Shown: in pieces, positions 52,001 to 64,000 of the stretch | Numbering within the stretch: position 1 is the first letter of the stretch | Layout: each line of letters starts with the position of its first letter | From: Seriola aureovittata | Lineage: Eukaryota > Chordata > Actinopteri > Carangiformes > Carangidae | Reading direction: 5' to 3' | DNA length: 64,000 nucleotides | NCBI RefSeq assembly: GCF_021018895.1 | Contig: NC_079375.1 | Coordinates: 26,420,475-26,484,474, forward strand | Made by a program: the position numbers and the translations under genes | Notes under the pieces: generated by a model | What the model was told of the DNA's origin: nothing | Seen by the model: the letters and a program-made list of their open reading frames with translations, nothing else | Databases searched by the model: none

Positions 52001-52710
52001 AAAAAAATGACAAAAAACATCACAGTATAGTAAGGCATAAAAAGTCATAGTATAGTAAGGCAAAAAAAGTCATAGTATAGTAAGGCAAAAAAAATGAGAA
52101 AAAACTTCATAGTATAGTAAGGCAAAAAAAGTCATAGTATAGTAAGGCAAAAAAAGTCATAGTATAGTAAGGCAAAAAAAAGCCAAAAAACGTCACAGTA
52201 TAGTAAGTCATAAAAAGTCATAGTATAGTAAGGCAAAAAAAAAGACAAAAAACGTCACAGTATAGTAAGGCATAAAAAGTCATAGTATAGTAAGGCATAA
52301 AACGTCATAATATAGTAAGGCAAAAAAACGCCAAAATACGTCACAGTATAGTAAGGCAAAAAAAGGTCACAGTATAGTAAGGCATAAAAAGTCATAGTAT
52401 AGTAAGGCAAAAAAATGCCAAAAAACGTCACAGTATAGGAAGGCATAAAAAGTCATAGTATAGTGAGCCAAAAAAACGCCAAAAAACGTCACAGTATAGT
52501 AAGGCATAAAAAGTCATAGTATAGTAAGGCAAAAAAAGTCATAGTATAATAAGGCAAAAAAATTGGAAAAAACGTCATAGTATAGTAAGGCATAAAAAGT
52601 CATAGTATAGTAAGGCAAAAAAACGCCAAAAAACGTCACAGTATAGTAAGGCATAAAAAGTCATAGTATAGTAAGGCAAAAAAAGTTATAGTATAGTAAG
52701 GCATAAAAAG
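46010..52710 (+). repeat. Higher-order repeat of about 3.0 kb within the satellite
   Basis: Blocks 46710-49690 and 49735-52710 are colinear with an offset of about 3023-3026 bp. Marker variants recur at that distance: tcttagtacatt at 47055 and 50081, ggcataacaagtc near 47381 and 50407, aagacattgt near 47437 and 50462, taatgcataaaaag near 48452 and 51477, gaaaaaaattgga-type words near 49530 and 52552. The 46010-46300 segment matches 49390-49690 at an offset of about 3372, so one earlier unit carries about 346 extra bases. Confidence 0.9.
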
Positions 52711-54239
52711 TCATAGTATAGTAAGGCAAAAAAAAATGACAAAAAACGTCACAGTATATTAAGTCATAAAAAGTCATAGTATAGTAAGGCAAAAAAAAAG
52801 ACAAAAAACGTCACAGTATAGTAAGGCATAAAAAGTCATAGTATAGTAAGGCATAAAACGTCATAATATAGTAAGGCAAAAAAACGCCAAAATACGTCAC
52901 AGTATACTAAGGCAAAAAAAATGTCAAAAAACGTCATAGTATAGTAAGGCAAAAAAAACGCCAAAAAACGTCACAGTATAGTAAGGCAAAAAAAGTCATA
53001 GTATAGTAAGTCAAAAAAAATGAGAAAAAACCTCATAGTATAGTAAGGCATAAAAAGTCAGAGTATAGTAAGGCAAAAAAATCTTAGTACATTAAGGTAA
53101 AAAAAATAACAAAAAAAGTCATAGTATAGTAAGGCAAAAAAAAAAAGACAAAAAACGTCATAGTATAGTATAGTAAGGCAAAAAAAGTCATAGTATAGTA
53201 TGGCAAAAAAAATGACAAAAAACGTCATAGTATAGTAAGGCATAAAAAGTCATAGTATAGCAAGGCATAAAAAGTCATAGTATAGTAAGGCAAAAAAAGT
53301 CATAGTATAGTATGGCAAAAAAAGTCATAGTATAGTATGGCAAAAAAAATGACAAAAAACGTCATAGTATAGTAAGGCATAAAAAGTCATAGTATAGCAA
53401 GGCATAAAAAGTCATAGTATAGTAAGGCAAAAAAAGTCATAGTATAGTAAGGCAAAAAAAGTCATAGTATAGTAAGTCAAAAAAAATGAGAAAAAACCTC
53501 ATAGTATAGTAAGGCATAAAAAGTCATAGTATAGTAAGGCAAAAAAATCTTAGTACATTAAGGTAAAAAAAATAACAAAAAAAGTCATAGTATAGTAAGG
53601 CAAAAAAAAAAGCCAAAAAACGTCATAGTATAGTAAGGCAAAAAAAGTCATAGTATAGTATGGCAAAAAAAATGACAAAAAACGTCATAGTATAGTAAGG
53701 CATAAAAAGTCATAGTATAGCAAGGCATAAAAAGTCATAGTATAGTAAGGCAAAAAAAGTCATAGTATAGTATGGCAAAAAAAATGACAAAAAACGTCAT
53801 AGTATAGTAAGGAATAAAAAGTCATAGTATAGCAAGGCATAAAAAGTCATAGTATAGTAAGGCAAAAAAAGCTATAGTATAGTATGGCAAAAAAAATGAC
53901 AAAAAACGTCATAGTATAGTAAGGCATAAAAAGTCATAGTATAGTAAGGCAAAAAAAGTCATAGTATAGCAAGGCATAAAAAGTCATAGTATAGTAAGGC
54001 AAAAAAAATGACAAAAAACATCCCAGTATAGTAAGACATAAAAAGTCATAGTATAATAAAGCATAAAAAGTCATAGTATAGTAAGGCAAAAAAAATGACA
54101 AAAAACTTCCCAGTATAGTAAGACATAAAAAGTCATAGTATAGCAAGGCATAAAAAGTCATAGTATAGTAAGGCAAAAAAAAAGACAAAGAACGTCATAG
54201 TATAGTAAGGCAAAAAAACGCCAAAAAACATCACAGTAT

Positions 54240-55180
54240 AGTAAGGCATAAAAAGTCATAGTATAGTAAGGCAAAAAAATCATAGTACAGTAAGGTAAAA
54301 AAAATGAAAAAAATGTCATCGTATAGTAAGACATAAAAAGTCATAGTATAGTAAGGCGTAAAAAGTCATAGTATAGTAAGGCAAAAAAAATGACAAAAAA
54401 CGTCCCAGTAAAGTAAGACATAAAAAGTCATAGTATAGTAAGGCATAAAAAGTCATAGTATAGTAAGGCATAAAAAGTCATAGTATAGCAAGGCATATAA
54501 AGTCATAGTATAGTAAGGCAAAAAAAATGACAAAAAACGTCCCAGTATAGTAAGACATAAAAAGTCATAGTATAGTAAGGCATAAAACGTCATAATATAG
54601 TAAGGCAAAAAAACGCCAAAATACGTCACAGTATACTAAGGCAAAAAAAATGTCAAAAAAAGTCATAGTATAGTAAGGCAAAAAAAACGCCAAAAAACGT
54701 CACAGTATAGTAAGGCATAAAAAGTCATAGTATAGTAAGGCAAAAAAATCATAGTACAGTAAGGTAAAAAAAATGAAAAAAATGTCATCGTATAGTAAGA
54801 CATGAAAAGTCATAGTATAGTAAGGCGTAAAAAGTCATAGTATAGTAAGGCAAAAAAAATGACAAAAAACGTCCCAGTAAAGTAAGACATAAAAAGTCAT
54901 AGTATAGTAAGGCATAAAAAGTCATAGTATAGTAAGGCATAAAAAGTCATAGTATAGCAAGGCATATAAAGTCATAGTATAGTAAGGCAAAAAAAATGAC
55001 AAAAAACGTCCCAGTATAGTAAGACATAAAAAGTCATAGTATAGTAAGGCATAAAACGTCATAATATAGTAAGGCAAAAAAACGCCAAAATACGTCACAG
55101 TATACTAAGGCAAAAAAAATGTCAAAAAAAGTCATAGTATAGTAAGGCAAAAAAAACGCCAAAAAACGTCACAGTATAGT
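54240..55180 (+). repeat. Higher-order repeat of about 468 bp, two copies
   Basis: The rare word aaggcgtaaaaagtcat occurs near 54354 and 54822. Flanking variants (tcccagtaaagtaagac, aaggcatataaagtc, cataatatagtaagg) follow in the same order in both copies. Confidence 0.85.
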
Positions 55181-58100
55181 AAGGCATAAAAAGTCATAGT
55201 ATAGTAAGGTAAAAAAAAGTCATATTATAGTAAGGCAAAAATACGCCAAAATACGTCACAGTATAGTAAGGCAAAAAAAAAAGACAAAAAACGTCATCGT
55301 ATATTAAGGCAAAAAAACGCCAAAAAACATCACAGTATAGTAAGGCATAAAAAGTCATAGTATAGTAAGGCAAAAAAAGTCACAGTATAGTAAGTCAAAA
55401 AAAATGAAAAAAAACTTCATAGTATAGTAAGGCAAAAAAAAGCCAAAAAACGTCATAGTATAGTAAGGCAAAAAAAAAGACAAAAAAACGTCACAGTATA
55501 GTAAAGCATAAAAAGTCATAGTATAGTAAGGCAAAAAAAAAGACAAAAAACGTCCCAGTATAGTAAGACATAAAAAGTCATAGTATAGTAAGGCATAAAA
55601 CGTCATAACATAGTAAGGCAAAAAAACGCCAAAATACGTCACAGTATACTAAGGCAAAAAAAATGTCAAAAAACGTCATAGTATAGTAAGGCAAAAAAAA
55701 CGCCAAAAAACGTCACAGTATAGTAAGGCATAAAAAGTCATAGTATAGTAAGGTAAAAAAACGTCATAGTATATTAAGGCAAAAAAACGCCAAAAAACAT
55801 CACAGTATAGTAAGGCATAAAAAGTCATAGTATAGTAAGGCAAAAAAATCTTAGTACAGTAAGGTAAAAAAAATGAAAAAAAATGTCATCGTATAGTAAG
55901 GCATAAAAAGTCATAGTATAGTAAGGCATAAAAAGTCATAGTATAGTAAGGCAAAAAAAAGCCAAAAAACGTCATAGTATAGTAAGGCAAAAAAAAATAC
56001 AAAAAAACGTCACAGTATAGTAAAGCATAAAAAGTTATAGTATAGTAAGGCAAAAAAAATGAGAAAAAAACGTCATAATATAGTAAGGCATAAAAAGTCA
56101 TAGTATAGTAAGGCAAAAAAATCTTAGTACAGTAAGGTAAAAAAAATGACAAAAAATGTCATCGTATAGTAAGGCATAAAAAGTCATAGTACAGTAAGGT
56201 AAAAAAAATGAGAAAAAATGTCATCGTATAGTAAGGCATAAAAACGCCAATAAACGTCATAGTATAGTAAAGCATAAAAAGTCATAGTATAGTAAGGCAA
56301 AAAAAAGCCAAAAAACGTCATAGTATAGTAAGGCAAAAAACCTCATAGTATAGTAAGGCATAAAAAGTCATAGTATAGTAAGGCAAAAAAATCTTAGTAC
56401 AGTAAGGTAAAAAAAATGACAAAAAAAGTCATAGTATAGTAAGGCAAAAAAAGTCATAGTATAGTAAGGCAGAAAAAATGAGAAAAAACGTCATAGTATA
56501 GTAAGGCATAAAAAGTCATAGTATAGTAAGGCAAAAAAATCTTAGTACAGTAAGGTAAAAAAAATGACAAAAAAAGTCATAGTATAGTAAGGCAAAAAAA
56601 GTCATAGTATAGAAAGGCAAAAAAAATGAGAAAAAACGTCATAGTATAGTAAGGCATAAAAAGTCATAGTACAGTAAGGTAAAAAAAATGAGAAAAAATG
56701 TCATCGTATAGTAAGGCATAAAAACGCCAAAAAGCGTCACAGTATAGTAAGGCATAAAAAGTCATAGTATAGTAAGGCAAAAAAATCATAATACAGTAAG
56801 GCAAAAAAAAATGACAAAAAACATCACAGTATAGTAAGGCATAAAAAGTCATAGTATAGTAAGGCAAAAAAAGTCATAGTATAGTAAGGCAAAAAAAATG
56901 AAAAAAAACTTCATTGTATAGTAAGGCATAAAAAGTCATAGTATAGTAAGGCAAAAAAATCTTAGTACATTAAGGTAAGAAAAATGACAAAAAAAGTCAT
57001 AGTATAGTAAGGCATAAAAAGTCATAGTATAGTAAGGCATAAAAAGTCATAGTATAGTAAGGCAAAAAAAAGCCAAAAAACGTCATAGTATAGTAAGGCA
57101 AAAAAAATACAAAAAAACGTCACAGTATAGTAAAGCATAAAAAGTTATAGTATAGTAAGGCAAAAAAAGTCATAGTATAGTAAGGCAAAAGAAATGAGAA
57201 AAAACGTCATAGTATAATAAGGCATAAGAAGTCATAGTATAGTAAGGCAAAAAAATCTTAGTACAGTAAAGTAAAAAAAATGATAAAAAAAGTCATAGTA
57301 TAGTAAGGCAAAAAAAGTCATAGTATAGTAAGTCAAAAAAAATGAGAAAAAACCTCATAGTATAGTAAGGCATAAAAAGTCATAGTATAGTAAGGCAAAA
57401 AAATCTTAGTACATTAAGGTAAAAAAAATGACAAAAAAAGTCATAGTATAGTAAGGCAAAAAAAGTCATAGTATAGTAAGGCAAAAAAAAAAGCCAAAAA
57501 ACGTCATAGTATAGTAAGGCAAAAAAAGTCATAGTATAGTATGGCAAAAAAAATGACAAAAAACGTCATAGTATAGTAAGGCATAAAAAGTCATAGTATA
57601 GTAAGGCAAAAAAAATGACAAAAAACATCCCAGTATAGTAAGACATAAAAAGTCATGGTATAATAAAGCATAAAAAGTCATAGTATAGTAAGGCAAAAAA
57701 AATGACAAAAAACTTCCCAGTATAGTAAGACATAAAAAATCATAGTATAGCAAGGCATAAAAAGTCATAGTATAGTAAGGCAAAAAAAAAAGACAAAAAA
57801 CGTCATAGTATATTAAGGCAAAAAAACGCCAAAAAACATCACAGTATAGTAAGGCATAAAACGTCATAGTATAGTAAGGCAAAAAAATCATAGTACAGTA
57901 AGGTAAAAAAAATGACTAAAAGTGTCATAGTATAGTAAGGCAAAAAAAGTCATAGTATAGTAAGGCATAAAAAGTCATAGAATAGTAAGGCAAAAAAATC
58001 ATAGTACAGTAAGGTAAAAAAAATGAAAAAAATGTCATCGTATAGTAAGGCATAAAAACGCCAAAAAACGTCATAGTATAGTAAGGCAAAAAATGACAAA

Positions 58101-58239
58101 AAACGTCCCAGTATAGTAAGACATAAAAAGTCATAGTATAGTAAGGCATAAAACGTCATAATATAGTAAGGCAAAAAAACGCCAAAATACGTCACAGTAT
58201 ACTAAGACAAAAAAAATGTCAAAAAACGTCATAGTATAG

Positions 58240-61200
58240 TAAGGCAAAAAAAACGCCAAAAAACGTCACAGTATAGTAAAGCATAAAAAGTCATAGTATA
58301 GTAAGGCAAAAAAAATTAGAAAAAACCTCATAGTATAGTAAGGCATAAAAAGTCATAGTATAGTAAGGCAAAAAAAGTCATAGTATAGTAAGGCAAAAAA
58401 AATGAGAAAAAACGTCACAGTATAGTTAAGCAAAAAAAAGCCAAAAAACATCATAATATAGTCAGGCATAAAAAGTCATAGTATAGTAAGGCAAAAAAAC
58501 GTCATAGTATATTAAGGCAAAAAAAAAAGCCAAAAAACATCATAGTATAGTAAGGCAAAAAAAGTCATAGTATAGCAAGGCAAAAAAAGTCATAGTATAG
58601 TATGGCAAAAAAAATGAGAAAAAACGTCATAGTATAGTAAGGCATAAAAAGTCATAGTATAGTAAGGCAAAAAAAGTCATAGTATAGTAAGTCAAAAAAA
58701 ATGAGAAAAAACCTCATAGTATAGTAAGGCATAAAAAGTCATAGTATAGTAAGGCATAAAAAGTCATAGTATAGTAAGGCAAAAAAAAGCCAAAAAACGT
58801 CATAGTATAGTAAGGCAAAAAAAATGAGAAAAAACGTCATAGTATAGTAAGGCATAAAAAGTCATAGTATAGTAAGGCAAAAAAAGTCATAGTATAGTAA
58901 GGCAAAAGAAATGAGAAAAAACGTCATAGTATAGTAAGGCATAGAAAGTCATAGTATAGTAAGGCAAAAAAATCTTAGTACAGTAAGGTAAAAAAAAATG
59001 ACAAAAAATGTCATCCTATAGTAAGGCAAAAAAAGTCATAGTATAGTAAGGCAAAAAAAGTCATAGTATAGTAAGGCAAAAAAAGTCATAGTATAGTAAG
59101 GCAAAAAAAGCCAAAAAACGTCATAGTATAGTAAGGCAAAAAAATGCCAAAAAACGTCACAGTATATTAAGTCATAAAAAGTCATAGTATAGTAAGGCAA
59201 AAAAAGTCATAGTATAGTAAGGCAAAAAAAATAAGAAAAAACGTCATAGTATAGTGAGGCATAAAAAGTCATAGTATAGTAAGGCATAAAAAGTCATAGT
59301 ATAGTAAGGCAAAAAAATCATAGTACAGTAAGGTAAAAAAAATGACTAAAAATGTCATAGTATAGTAAGGCAAAAAAAGTCATAGTATAGTAAGGCATAA
59401 AAAGTCATAGTATAGTAAGGCAAAAAAATCATAGTACAGTAAGGTAAAAAAAATGAAAAAAATGTCATCGTATAGTAAGGCATAAAAACGCCAAAAAACG
59501 TCATAGTATAGTAAGGCAAAAAAATGACAAAAAACGTCCCAGTATAGTAAGACATAAAAAGTCATAGTATAGTAAGGCATAAAAAGTCATAGCATAGTAA
59601 GGCATAAAAAGTCATAGTATAGTAAGGCAAAAAAAATGACAAAAAACGTCACAGTATAGTAAAGCATAAAAAGTCATAGTATAGTAAGGCAAAAAAAATT
59701 AGAAAAAACCTCATAGTATAGTAAGGCATAAAAAGTCATAGTATAGTAAGGCAAAAAAAGTCATAGTATAGTAAGGCAAAAAAAATGAGAAAAAACGTCA
59801 CAGTATAGTTAAGCAAAAAAAAGCCAAAAAACATCATAATATAGTCAGGCATAAAAAGTCATAGTATAGTAAGGCAAAAAACGTCATAGTATAGTAAGGC
59901 AAAAAAAAAAGCCAAAAAACGTCATAGTATAGTAAGGCAAAAAAAGTCATAGTATAGCAAGGCAAAAAAAGTCATAGTATAGTATGGCAAAAAAAATGAG
60001 AAAAAACGTCATAGTATAGTAAGGCATAAAAAGTCATAGTATAGTAAGGCAAAAAAAGTCATAGTATAGTAAGTCAAAAAAAATGAGAAAAAACCTCATA
60101 GTATAGTAAGGCATAAAAAGTCATAGTATAGTAAGGCATAAAAAGTCATAGTATAGTAAGGCAAAAAAAAGCCAAAAAACGTCATAGTATAGTAAGGCAA
60201 AAAAAAAGACAAAAAAACGTCACAGTATAGTAAAGCATAAAAAGTCATAGTATAGTAAGGCAAAAAAAGTCATAGTATAGTAAGGCAAAAGAAATGAGAA
60301 AAAACGTCATTGTATAGTAAGGCAAAAAAAATGAGAAAAAACGTCATAGTATAGTAAGGCATAAAAAGTCATAGTATAGTAAGGCAAAAAAAGTCATAGT
60401 ATAGTAAGGCAAAAGAAATGAGAAAAAACGTCATAGTATAGTAAGGCATAGAAAGTCATAGTATAGTAAGGCAAAAAAATCTTAGTACAGTAAGGTAAAA
60501 AAAAATGACAAAAAATGTCATCCTATAGTAAGGCAAAAAAAGTCATAGTATAGTAAGGCAAAAGAAATGAGAAAAAACGTCATAGTATAGTAAGGCAAAA
60601 AAAGTCATAGTATAGTAAGGCAAAAAAAGTCATAGTATAGTAAGTCAAAAAAAATGAGAAAAAACCTCATAGTATAGTAAGGCATAAAAAGTCATAGTAT
60701 AGTAAGGCATAAAAAGTCATAGTATAGTAAGGCAAAAAAAAGCCAAAAAACGTCATAGTATAGTAAGGCAAAAAAAATGAGAAAAAACGTCATAGTATAG
60801 TAAGGCATAAAAAGTCATAGTATAGTAAGGCAAAAAAAGTCATAGTATAGTAAGGCAAAAAAAGTCATAGTATAGTAAGGCAAAAAAAGTCATAGTATAG
60901 TAAGGCAAAAAAAGCCAAAAAACGTCATAGTATAGTAAGGCAAAAAAATCATAGTACAGTAAGGTAAAAAAAATGACTAAAAATGTCATAGTATAGTAAG
61001 GCAAAAAAAGTCATAGTATAGTAAGGCATAAAAAGTCATAGTATAGTAAGGCAAAAAAATCATAGTACAGTAAGGTAAAAAAAATGAAAAAAATGTCATC
61101 GTATAGTAAGGCAAAAAAATGACAAAAAACGTCCCAGTATAGTAAGACATAAAAAGTCATAGTATAGTAAGGCATAAAAAGTCATAGCATAGTAAGGCAT

Positions 61201-64000
61201 AAAAAGTCATAGTATAGTAAGGCAAAAAAAATGACAAAAAACGTCACAGTATAGTAAAGCATAAAAAGTCATAGTATAGTAAGGCAAAAAAAATTAGAAA
61301 AAACCTCATAGTATAGTAAGGCATAAAAAGTCATAGTATAGTAAGGCAAAAAAAGTCATAGTATAGTAAGGCAAAAAAAATGAGAAAAAACGTCACAGTA
61401 TAGTTAAGCAAAAAAAAGCCAAAAAACATCATAATATAGTCAGGCATAAAAAGTCATAGTATAGTAAGGCAAAAAACGTCATAGTATAGTAAGGCAAAAA
61501 AAAGCCAAAAAACGTCATAGTATAGTAAGGCAAAAAAAGTCATAGTATAGCAAGGCAAAAAAAGTCATAGTATAGTATGGCAAAAAAAATGAGAAAAAAC
61601 GTCATAGTATATAGTAAGGCATAAAAAGTCATAGTATAGTAAGGCAAAAAAAGTCATAGTATAGTAAGTCAAAAAAAATGAGAAAAAACCTCATAGTATA
61701 GTAAGGCATAAAAAGTCATAGTATAGTAAGGCATAAAAAGTCATAGTATAGTAAGGCAAAAAAAAGCCAAAAAACGTCATAGTATAGTAAGGCAAAAAAA
61801 AAGACAAAAAAAATGTCACAGTATAGTAAGGCATAAAAAGTCATAGTATAGTAAGGCAAAAAAAGTCATAGTATAGTAAGGCAAAAGAAATGAGAAAAAA
61901 CGTCATAGTATAGTAAGGCAAAAAAAATGAGAAAAAACGTCATAGTATAGTAAGGCATAAAAAGTCATAGTATAGTAAGGCAAAAAAAGTCATAGTATAG
62001 TAAGGCAAAAGAAATGAGAAAAAACGTCATAGTATAGTAAGGCATAGAAAGTCATAGTATAGTAAGGCAAAAAAATCTTAGTACAGTAAGGTAAAAAAAA
62101 ATGACAAAAAATGTCATCCTATAGTAAGGCAAAAAAAGTCATAGTATAGTAAGGCAAAAGAAATGAGAAAAAACGTCATAGTATAGTAAGGCAAAAAAAG
62201 TCATAATATAGTAAGGCAAAAAAAGTCATAGTATAGTAAGTCAAAAAAAATGAGAAAAAACCTCATAGTATAGTAAGGCATAAAAAGTCATAGTATAGTA
62301 AGGCATAAAAAGTCATAGTATAGTAAGGCAAAAAAATCTTAGTACAGTAAGGTAAAAAAAAATGACAAAAAATGTCATCCTATAGTAAGGCAAAAAAAGT
62401 CATAGTATAGTAATGCAAAAAAAGTCATAGTATAGTAAGGCAAAAAAAGTCATAGTATAGTAAGGCAAAAAAAGCCAAAAAACGTCATAGTATAGTAAGG
62501 CAAAAAAATGCCAAAAAACGTCACAGTATATTAAGTCATAAAAAGTCATAGTATAGTAAGGCAAAAAAAGTCATAGTATAGTAAGGCAAAAAAAATGAGA
62601 AAAAACGTCATAGTATAGTAAGGCATAAAAAGTCATAGTATAGTAAGGCATAAAAAGTCATAGTATAGTAAGGCAAAAAAATCATAGTACAGTAAGGTAA
62701 AAAAAATGACTAAAAATGTCATAGTATAGTAAGGCAAAAAAAGTCATAGTATAGTAAGGCATAAAAAGTCATAGTATAGTAAGGTAAAAAAATCATAGTA
62801 CAGTAAGGTAAAAAAAATGAAAAAAATGTCATCGTATAGTAAGGCAAAAAAATGACAAAAAACGTCCCAGTATAGTAAGACATAAAAAGTCATAGTATAG
62901 TAAGGCATAAAAAGTCATAGCATAGTAAGGCATAAAAAGTCATAGTATAGTAAGGCAAAAAAAATGACAAAAAACGTCACAGTATAGTAAAGCATAAAAA
63001 GTCATAGTATAGTAAGGCAAAAAAAATTAGAAAAAACCTCATAGTATAGTAAGGCATAAAAAGTCATAGTATAGTAAGGCAAAAAAAGTCATAGTATAGT
63101 AAGGCAAAAAAAATGAGAAAAAACGTCACAGTATAGTTAAGCAAAAAAAAGCCAAAAAACATCATAATATAGTCAGGCATAAAAAGTCATAGTATAGTAA
63201 GGTAAAAAACGTCATAGTATAGTAAGGCAAAAAAAAAAGCCAAAAAACGTCATAGTATAGTAAGGCAAAAAAAGTCATAGTATAGCAAGGCAAAAAAAGT
63301 CATAGTATAGTATGGCAAAAAAAATGAGAAAAAACGTCATAGTATAGTAAGGCATAAAAAGTCATAGTATAGTAAGGCAAAAAAAGTCATAGTATAGTAA
63401 GTCAAAAAAAATGAGAAAAAACCTCATAGTATAGTAAGGCATAAAAAGTCATAGTATAGTAAGGCATAAAAAGTCATAGTATAGTAAGGCAAAAAAATCT
63501 TAGTACAGTAAGGTAAAAAAAAATGACAAAAAATGTCATCCTATAGTAAGGCAAAAAAAGTCATAGTACAGTAAGGCAAAAAAAGTCATAGTATAGTAAG
63601 GCAAAAAAAGTCATAGTATAGTAAGGCAAAAAAAGCCAAAAAACGTCATAGTATAGTAAGGCAAAAAAATGCCAAAAAACGTCACAGTATATTAAGTCAT
63701 AAAAAGTCATAGTATAGTAAGGCAAAAAAAGTCATAGTATAGTAAGGCAAAAAAAATGAGAAAAAACGTCATAGTATAGTAAGGCAAAAAAAGTCATAGT
63801 ATAGTAAGGCAAAAAAAGTCATAGTATAGTAAGGCAAAAAAAATGAGAAAAAACGTCATAGTATAGTAAGGCATAAAAAAGTCATAGTACAGTAAGGCAA
63901 AAAAAGTCATAGTATAGTAAGTCAAAAAAAATGAGAAAAAACCTCATAGTATAGTAAGGCATAAAAAGTCATAGTATAGTAAGGCATAAAAAGTCATAGT
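58240..64000 (+). repeat. Higher-order repeat of 1.4-1.7 kb, four copies
   Basis: The distinctive words gtatagttaagcaaaa and catcataatatagtcaggc appear together near 58431, 59803, 61399 and 63132, giving intervals of about 1.37, 1.60 and 1.73 kb. Other variants (agtatagcaagg, agtatagtatgg, gcatagaaagtc, gtcatcctatag) recur in the same order. Interval growth reflects extra monomer blocks. The last copy is cut by the window end. Confidence 0.88.

Larger units (their letters stand above)
44370..64000 (+). repeat. AT-rich satellite array, 25-bp monomer, over 19.6 kb and open-ended
   Basis: The entire stretch is made of gtcatagtatagtaaggc followed by a seven-base A-rich spacer (ataaaaa or aaaaaaa), giving a 25-bp unit verified by spacing (for example 44415 to 44440). 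A second class is 36-37 bp (for example 58377 to 58414), in which the A tract is extended by cgccaaaaaac, tgacaaaaaac, tgagaaaaaac or agacaaaaaac. A third class reads tcttagtacagtaaggtaaa. The + strand is strongly A-rich: the basic aaaaaaa-type monomer has 13 A, 5 T, 5 G and 2 C. There are no non-repeat interruptions and the array runs off the window. Open frames on the - strand (MTFYALLYYD...) are repeat artefacts. Confidence 0.98.

Noticed and set aside
44603..59580. Many - strand open frames of 60-129 residues with MPYYTMTFYALLYYD-like repeats in the satellite
   Set aside because: The 25-bp and 37-bp periods are not multiples of three, so all frames cycle through the same low-complexity words. 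There is no gene-like start, splice or codon bias. They are artefacts of the repeat.
44370..64000. CRISPR-like regular spacing of short repeats
   Set aside because: There are no unique spacers: the whole unit is repeated. The context is a vertebrate gene region.
44370..64000. Telomeric repeat array
   Set aside because: No TTAGGG or CCCTAA runs are present; the unit is unrelated.

Overview
This window is genomic DNA from a vertebrate, almost certainly a teleost fish. The + strand holds most of one intron-rich gene for a membrane-associated guanylate kinase. The linker and insert sequences match DLG1 (SAP97, discs large 1) better than DLG2, DLG3 or DLG4: the proline-rich insert with PVIPISPIPAETTVIPPTSQ, the 4.1-binding insert NDKRKKNLFSRKFPFYK, the SNASDSESSYR segment and the end [12 protein letters not shown]. 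Compact introns, abundant TG/CA repeats and several dispersed repeats of teleost type support a fish. I cannot tell which fish dlg1 paralogue this is.

Layout. 1-2400 is AT-rich non-coding DNA. 2400-3100 is a GC-rich promoter-like stretch with a probable first coding exon (start 3011). 8340-9072 is a second GC-rich stretch with an unrecognised 124-codon exon carrying eight glutamines. The recognisable dlg1 coding exons run from 13686 to 40366: proline-rich inserts, PDZ1, PDZ2, linker, PDZ3, SH3, hook inserts I3 and I2, and the guanylate-kinase-like domain. Twenty-one exons (using I3) join in frame to exactly 768 codons including the stop. I2 fits the same phases as I3 and would replace it. Every junction uses GT/AG and the reading frame is intact, so the gene looks functional. 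The L27 domain exons and the usual KYRYQDED exon of DLG1 are not visible; they either lie upstream of the window or are bypassed by the two start exons seen here.

The introns carry microsatellites, minisatellites, foldback elements, paired inverted repeats and transposon remnants. Six acceptor sites abut (TG)n runs, and the alternative I3/I2 region is bracketed by complementary G- and C-rich tracts.

From about 42270 there is no gene. From about 44370 to the window end (over 19.6 kb, open-ended) the DNA is a single AT-rich satellite array. It is built from a 25-bp monomer and a 36-37-bp derivative and arranged into higher-order repeats of about 3.0 kb, 0.47 kb and 1.4-1.7 kb. This array is the most unusual structure in the window.
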